NCBI RefSeq assembly: GCF_021401085.1
Contig: NZ_JACBFP010000004.1
Span: 62,001-126,000, forward strand
Origin: Chryseobacterium sp. R2A-55
GTDB taxonomy: Bacteria > Bacteroidota > Bacteroidia > Flavobacteriales > Weeksellaceae
Direction: 5' to 3'
DNA length: 64,000 bases
Below the pieces are notes generated by a model. That model had not been told where the DNA came from. It ran no database searches and saw nothing but the letters and a program-made list of their open reading frames with translations. How positions within the stretch are numbered: the stretch's first letter is position 1; every line of letters starts with the position of its first letter. This document shows, in pieces, positions 60,444 to 64,000 of this stretch. A program made the position numbers and the translations under genes.

Positions 60444-61931
60444 ATGAAAGATTTACAAAAACAAAAACAAGATTATTTAGACCAGTTCAAATCCAGAACT
60501 TATGGTAGAAACCTGCTGAAATCAGATGATCCCTTTGATGCACCTTCCGAGGAATGTGGAATTTTTGGATTGTATTCTGAAAATGATTTGGATACTTTTT
60601 CACTGTCGCAGTTTGGGCTTTTTGCGCTGCAGCACCGTGGTCAGGAAGCATGCGGAATTTCGGTGATGAACCAGGGGCGGATCTTTAACCTGAAAGATGA
60701 AGGTTTGGTGCTGGACTTTTACAAAGATATCCGTGAACCGGAAACCTTCATGGGAAATTCTGCAATCGGACATACCCGTTACACCACGGCGGGCGACAAG
60801 AAAAAGTACAACTTCCAACCGTTTTTCGCAAAGAACGAATATGACCAAATCATACTCTCCATCGCACATAACGGAAATCTGACCAATGCGAAATGTCTCA
60901 AGGCGGAACTTGAAGCCGAAGGTGTCGTTTTTAAGGCGACTTCGGATTCTGAAGTGATTTTAAGACTGATTCAAAAGAATTTGGATTTGGGTTTAAGAGG
61001 AGCAATCAAGGCGACCATGGAAAAAATAGAAGGAGCTTATTCCGTAGTGGGAATGACAAGGAACAAGTTTTTTGCCTTCAGGGATTTTCATGGGATTCGT
61101 CCGCTGGTTTTGGGTGCGATTGATGAGAAGACTTTCGTAGCTGCCTCGGAAACGGTCGCTTTAGACGCGGTAGGTGCACAATATGTTCGAGATATTTTAC
61201 CGGGTGAAATCGTTTATACCAATGAAAACGAACCTGGACTGCAAAGCTTCATGGTTCGCGAGGACTGCCAGAGAAATATTTGCGCTTTCGAATATATTTA
61301 CTTTGCGAGACCCGATTCCACTTTGGAGGGAATCAATGTGCATGAAGTCCGTGAAAAGTCCGGAATGAAAATCTGGGAACAGGCGCCGGTGGAAGCGGAT
61401 ATCGTGATTGGTGTTCCGGATTCCGGTGTTCCTGCGGCGATTGGTTTTTCGATCGCATCCGGGATTCCTTTTAGGCCAGTTTTGATTAAAAACAGATATG
61501 TGGGAAGAAGCTTCATCGTGCCGACACAGGATATGCGCGAACGAATCGTGAATTTGAAACTGAATCCGATTATTTCCGAAATTAAAGGAAAAAGAGTGGT
61601 CATCATTGACGACTCTATCGTTCGCGGAACCACTTCAAAACGATTGGTGAAAATCCTGAGAATGGCTGGAGTGAAAGAAATCCACTTCCGAAGTGTTTCG
61701 CCGCCGATTATCGCTCCATGTTATCTTGGAATAGACACGCCTTCCAAAGATGATCTGATTTCTGCAAACATGAGTGTTGAGGAACTTAGAGAATATCTCG
61801 GCGTAGATTCTTTGGAATTTCTGAGTATGGAAAACTTAATCACAATCCTGGGAAGCAGCAATCACTGTTTTGGATGTTTTACCGAGAAATATCCCGTTCC
61901 GAAAGGAGATGATGAGGAAATATTCAAATAA
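60444..61931 (+). CDS. purF: Amidophosphoribosyltransferase with extended leader peptide
   Basis: This 495-residue enzyme starts purine synthesis by moving glutamine amide nitrogen onto PRPP. The catalytic Cys38 in SEECGIFGLYS must become the N-terminus, so about 37 residues would be removed; the B. subtilis propeptide is 11. LQHRGQEACGI, the PRPP loop VVIIDDSIVRGTT, and the cysteines in RNICAFEYIYFARPDS, APCYLGIDTP and HCFGCFTEKYP point to the 4Fe-4S Bacillus type. ATG 60444 is preferred over GTG 60435. Confidence 0.95.
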   Translation: MKDLQKQKQDYLDQFKSRTYGRNLLKSDDPFDAPSEECGIFGLYSENDLDTFSLSQFGLFALQHRGQEACGISVMNQGRIFNLKDEGLVLDFYKDIREPETFMGNSAIGHTRYTTAGDKKKYNFQPFFAKNEYDQIILSIAHNGNLTNAKCLKAELEAEGVVFKATSDSEVILRLIQKNLDLGLRGAIKATMEKIEGAYSVVGMTRNKFFAFRDFHGIRPLVLGAIDEKTFVAASETVALDAVGAQYVRDILPGEIVYTNENEPGLQSFMVREDCQRNICAFEYIYFARPDSTLEGINVHEVREKSGMKIWEQAPVEADIVIGVPDSGVPAAIGFSIASGIPFRPVLIKNRYVGRSFIVPTQDMRERIVNLKLNPIISEIKGKRVVIIDDSIVRGTTSKRLVKILRMAGVKEIHFRSVSPPIIAPCYLGIDTPSKDDLISANMSVEELREYLGVDSLEFLSMENLITILGSSNHCFGCFTEKYPVPKGDDEEIFK

Positions 61932-61933
61932 GA

Positions 61934-61962
61934 AAGGTTGGGAATTTTTCCCAACCTTTTGA
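61934..61962. terminator. Bidirectional terminator after purF
   Basis: AAAGGTTGGGAA (61934-61945) and TTCCCAACCTTT (61949-61960) pair perfectly over 12 bp around TTT. It ends the purine transcript and lies just downstream of the convergent barrel gene. Confidence 0.88.
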
Positions 61963-61983
61963 TTTAGTTGAATAAGTGTTTTT

Positions 61984-62640
61984 TTATTTGAATTTGTAGG
62001 CCAAACCAACCTGGAACACATTGTTTTTAATTGCATCACTTCCGCTTGGTCTGTCTTTCGCTATATCGGTCAATCCAGCTACGTATCTTGCGGTCAATCC
62101 CAGATTAGGAGTGAAATAATATCCTGCTCCCAATCCAACCCCAAAGTTAAAGCTATTCAGATTGTCTTTGATATCTGTGGAAACTGCAGAAGTGGAAGTG
62201 GTAGTAGTTGCTCCGGTTGTGGTAGTCACAGTTCTGTCTCCTTTTACTTTGCCGCTCATCAACAGACCAAATTCCGGACCTGCTTCCAAATAAAACTGCG
62301 GAGTCGCATTATATTGGAACATGACAGGAAGCGCTATGTAGTCTAAATTGGTGGAGCCGGTTGTTTTTTCTACCACAGAACTGGTACCGGTGGTATAGCT
62401 ATTTGTGGTGGTCGCTTTATTGCCATACTGAGTATAGATCAATTCAGGCTGAATGCTGAAGTTTTCGGCAATAGGTGCATTCATGAATAAGCCACCATTA
62501 AATCCGATTTTAGATTTCGCATCATCCATTGATGCATCTTTTGACAATGAGGACACGTTCATACCTGCTTTAATCCCAAATGTTTGTGCAATTGCCAATG
62601 AGCTCAGTGCGATCGCTGCACTTAAAAATAACTTTTTCAT
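61984..62640 (-). CDS. Outer membrane beta-barrel protein (porin family, PorT-like)
   Basis: This 218-residue protein has a signal peptide (MKKLFLSAAIALSSLAIAQ), then a small beta-barrel of the OMP_b-brl_2 type: FGIKAGMNVS, IGFNGGLFMNAPI, FSIQPELIYTQYG, IALPVMFQYN, FYLEAGPEFGLLM. It ends QVGLAYKFK. A loop of Thr-rich sequence (TVTTTTGATTTTSTSA) lies between strands. Its role is unknown; it is monocistronic. Confidence 0.85.
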   Translation of the reverse strand: MKKLFLSAAIALSSLAIAQTFGIKAGMNVSSLSKDASMDDAKSKIGFNGGLFMNAPIAENFSIQPELIYTQYGNKATTTNSYTTGTSSVVEKTTGSTNLDYIALPVMFQYNATPQFYLEAGPEFGLLMSGKVKGDRTVTTTTGATTTTSTSAVSTDIKDNLNSFNFGVGLGAGYYFTPNLGLTARYVAGLTDIAKDRPSGSDAIKNNVFQVGLAYKFK

Positions 62641-63044
62641 AATTCTAAATTTTAATTTTTTCTAATTATTTTTGCAGATTCCATAATTTTATTTTAAGGC
62701 TGAAATGAAAATTGATGTTCAAATACATCCACTAAAATGGTCTTAAGTTTCTGCAATTTTAAATTTGTTTTACGGGAAGAGTTAGACAAATGTTGTGCCA
62801 AAAAATAGAACTTTGGAAAAGAACTAAACAGTTGTTTAAGGGATTAATTTATTGAAAATATTCATAATCAATATAATACATTTGAAAAAAAATGCATAAA
62901 TGAGAATTATTTAAAAATTTTCATCCAGGTAGATTGCTGTGAATTATCAGCTTATTTTTGCCGGTTAGCGAAAAAGTCATATGCCTTTCGACTCAAAAAT
63001 AAGTCAAAAACATAAAAAAATCATCAAACGTTAGAAATTAAAAT
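62641..63044. other. Intergenic, 404 bp, AT-rich, no gene seen
   Basis: This lies upstream of the barrel gene and downstream of aroB. I see no coding frame or structured RNA. A TACATTTG (62877-62884, plus strand) matches a -7 box but leads only to a three-codon frame. No box is found on the minus strand for the barrel gene. Confidence 0.45.
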
Positions 63045-64000
63045 TTAGTATAAATTTTGAAAAAAATGTAATGTGGAAATTAGATGTTGTTCAGGGACAG
63101 CATGATCGAAATTACATTCGCCAATTTTGGTAAGCAGGGAAAAGTTAATTTTTCCGTCAGAATTTTTCTTGTCATTCATCATTAATGAAATTAATTGGTC
63201 TTTGGTGGAATTATCGATGTTCTGAAGGGGATAGAATTTTTTGATTTGGGTAATGATGTATTCCGCCATTTCTGCAGAGATCAGGTTTTCCAGGTATGAA
63301 AGCTGCGTTTCACAGATCATTCCCATTGCCACTGCTTCGCCATGGAGAATTGGGTTGCCTTTTTCCAGAAAATAACTTTCAAAAGCATGTCCGAAAGTAT
63401 GCCCGAAATTCAATGTTTTTCTGATGTTCTGTTCCCTGAAATCTTTTTCAACAACATTCAATTTAATATTCATGGATGTTTCAATGTATGGAGCAATATT
63501 TTCTGGCGTTAAATGTTCAATAGCAATCAAATCTTTCCAGTGTTTTTCGTCAGCGATTAATCCATGTTTCAACATTTCGGCGAATCCGCTCCGTAATTCT
63601 TCAAAAGTCAGGGTTTTCAAAAATTCCGGGTAAACGAAAATCATTTCCGGTTCGGCAAAGGTCCCGACAATATTCTTTAAAAACTGATGGTCGATTCCGG
63701 TTTTTCCGCCGATAGAGGCGTCGCACATTCCTAAAAGCGTAGTGGGAATATTGATAAACCTGATTCCTCTTTTATAGGTAGATCCCACAAAACCGCCTAA
63801 ATCAGTGATTACTCCGCCGCCAAGATTGATCAGGAGGGATTTCCTATCGGTTTCAAATTCTGAAAGGATTTCCCAAAGCTGGGTTGCCGTTTCAATGGTT
63901 TTCAATTCTTCCCCGGCTTCAATTTCAATGATTTCAAAAGGGATTTTGGTTTCCAGATTTCCCAGAAGCGTTGGAAGGCAGTATTCATGCGTGTTTTCAT
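63045..64000 (-). CDS. aroB: 3-dehydroquinate synthase, 3' part
   Basis: The second enzyme of the shikimate pathway closes DAHP to 3-dehydroquinate with NAD and a metal. The gene runs off the right edge: the frame stays open to 63998 and reads ENTHEYCLPTLLGNLE, so the first 60 or so residues lie outside. Visible are the GGGVITDLGGFVGSTYKRGI NAD loop, PTTLLGMCDASIGGKTGID, GFAEMLKHGLI, and the metal His residues in FGHTFGHAFES and LHGEAVAMGM. The Met at 63905 is internal, not the start. Confidence 0.95.
   Translation of the reverse strand, partial: ENTHEYCLPTLLGNLETKIPFEIIEIEAGEELKTIETATQLWEILSEFETDRKSLLINLGGGVITDLGGFVGSTYKRGIRFINIPTTLLGMCDASIGGKTGIDHQFLKNIVGTFAEPEMIFVYPEFLKTLTFEELRSGFAEMLKHGLIADEKHWKDLIAIEHLTPENIAPYIETSMNIKLNVVEKDFREQNIRKTLNFGHTFGHAFESYFLEKGNPILHGEAVAMGMICETQLSYLENLISAEMAEYIITQIKKFYPLQNIDNSTKDQLISLMMNDKKNSDGKINFSLLTKIGECNFDHAVPEQHLISTLHFFQNLY

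Noticed and set aside
62877-62902. TACATTTG followed by ATG in the barrel-aroB gap as a small gene
   Set aside because: The frame ends after three codons.
1-64000. tRNA, rRNA, insertion sequences, prophage, toxin-antitoxin or restriction genes
   Set aside because: Gaps were read for T-loop-like motifs, terminal repeats and transposase or phage motifs; none was convincing, although covariance-model searches were not possible here.

Overview
The window is chromosomal DNA of a member of the Bacteroidetes, most likely a Chryseobacterium/Kaistella-like flavobacterium (family Weeksellaceae). The main reasons are three proteins or remnants ending in type IX secretion (Por) sorting domains with a YPNP motif, a DPP11-type S46 peptidase, an archaeal/eukaryotic-type prolyl-tRNA synthetase, many lipoproteins and SAQ-type signal peptides, almost no Shine-Dalgarno sequences, and repeated matches to the Bacteroidetes -7 box TAnnTTTG in front of genes. 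The genus is inference. I saw no rRNA, tRNA, insertion sequence, phage gene or CRISPR array.

Layout. 1-8 kb: the end of a photolyase gene with a coupled TIGR01777 epimerase, an M1 peptidase, a T9SS cargo protein, a glutamine cyclotransferase lipoprotein, a deoxynucleoside kinase/ArsC-like pair, and DUF493 and DUF4197 genes. 8-15 kb: an FMN/Fe-S glutamate-synthase-like enzyme, a large T9SS protein with an internal duplication and a CUB domain, and an L,D-transpeptidase lipoprotein. 15-19 kb: glgB-glgA (glycogen); glgC lies alone at 37.7 kb. 19-24 kb: a small two-helix membrane protein, DUF5995, a TIKI/ChaN-like lipoprotein, an alpha/beta hydrolase and a SulP transporter. 24-30 kb: DPP11, a polysaccharide deacetylase/GNAT pair, and grpE-dnaJ. 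30-35 kb: an Nramp transporter with an operator palindrome on its promoter, a DUF937-OmpA fusion, and proS. 35-44 kb: a Gly/Tyr-rich lipoprotein, a FadL-type barrel, glgC, an SRPBCC protein, and sucA-sucB. 44-50 kb: apaG, then a leftward run of an exonuclease, two paralogous hydrolases around a truncated T9SS remnant, GT2 and LpxL-like acyltransferase. 50-64 kb: ALDH, SDR, the purine genes purB, purL, purC and purF, a barrel protein and the 3' part of aroB.

The most interesting region is 58.26-59.66 kb. Between purL and purC sits a two-gene module. The first gene encodes a SatD-family protein whose N-terminal half reads like a diverged GGDEF/nucleotide-cyclase palm (a D8 strand, RGDEF at 40-44, LSIG at 75-78) and whose C-terminal half is a helix-turn-helix. 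The second, overlapping by 4 bp, encodes a DUF3307 membrane protein with His/Asp residues inside its helices. The promoter carries two identical 24-bp direct repeats and a related 22-bp near-palindrome that fills the -33/-7 spacer. This looks like a self-regulated nucleotide-linked sensor-effector pair whose transcript may also feed purC-purF. The function is inference; the repeats, overlap and motifs are visible in the sequence.
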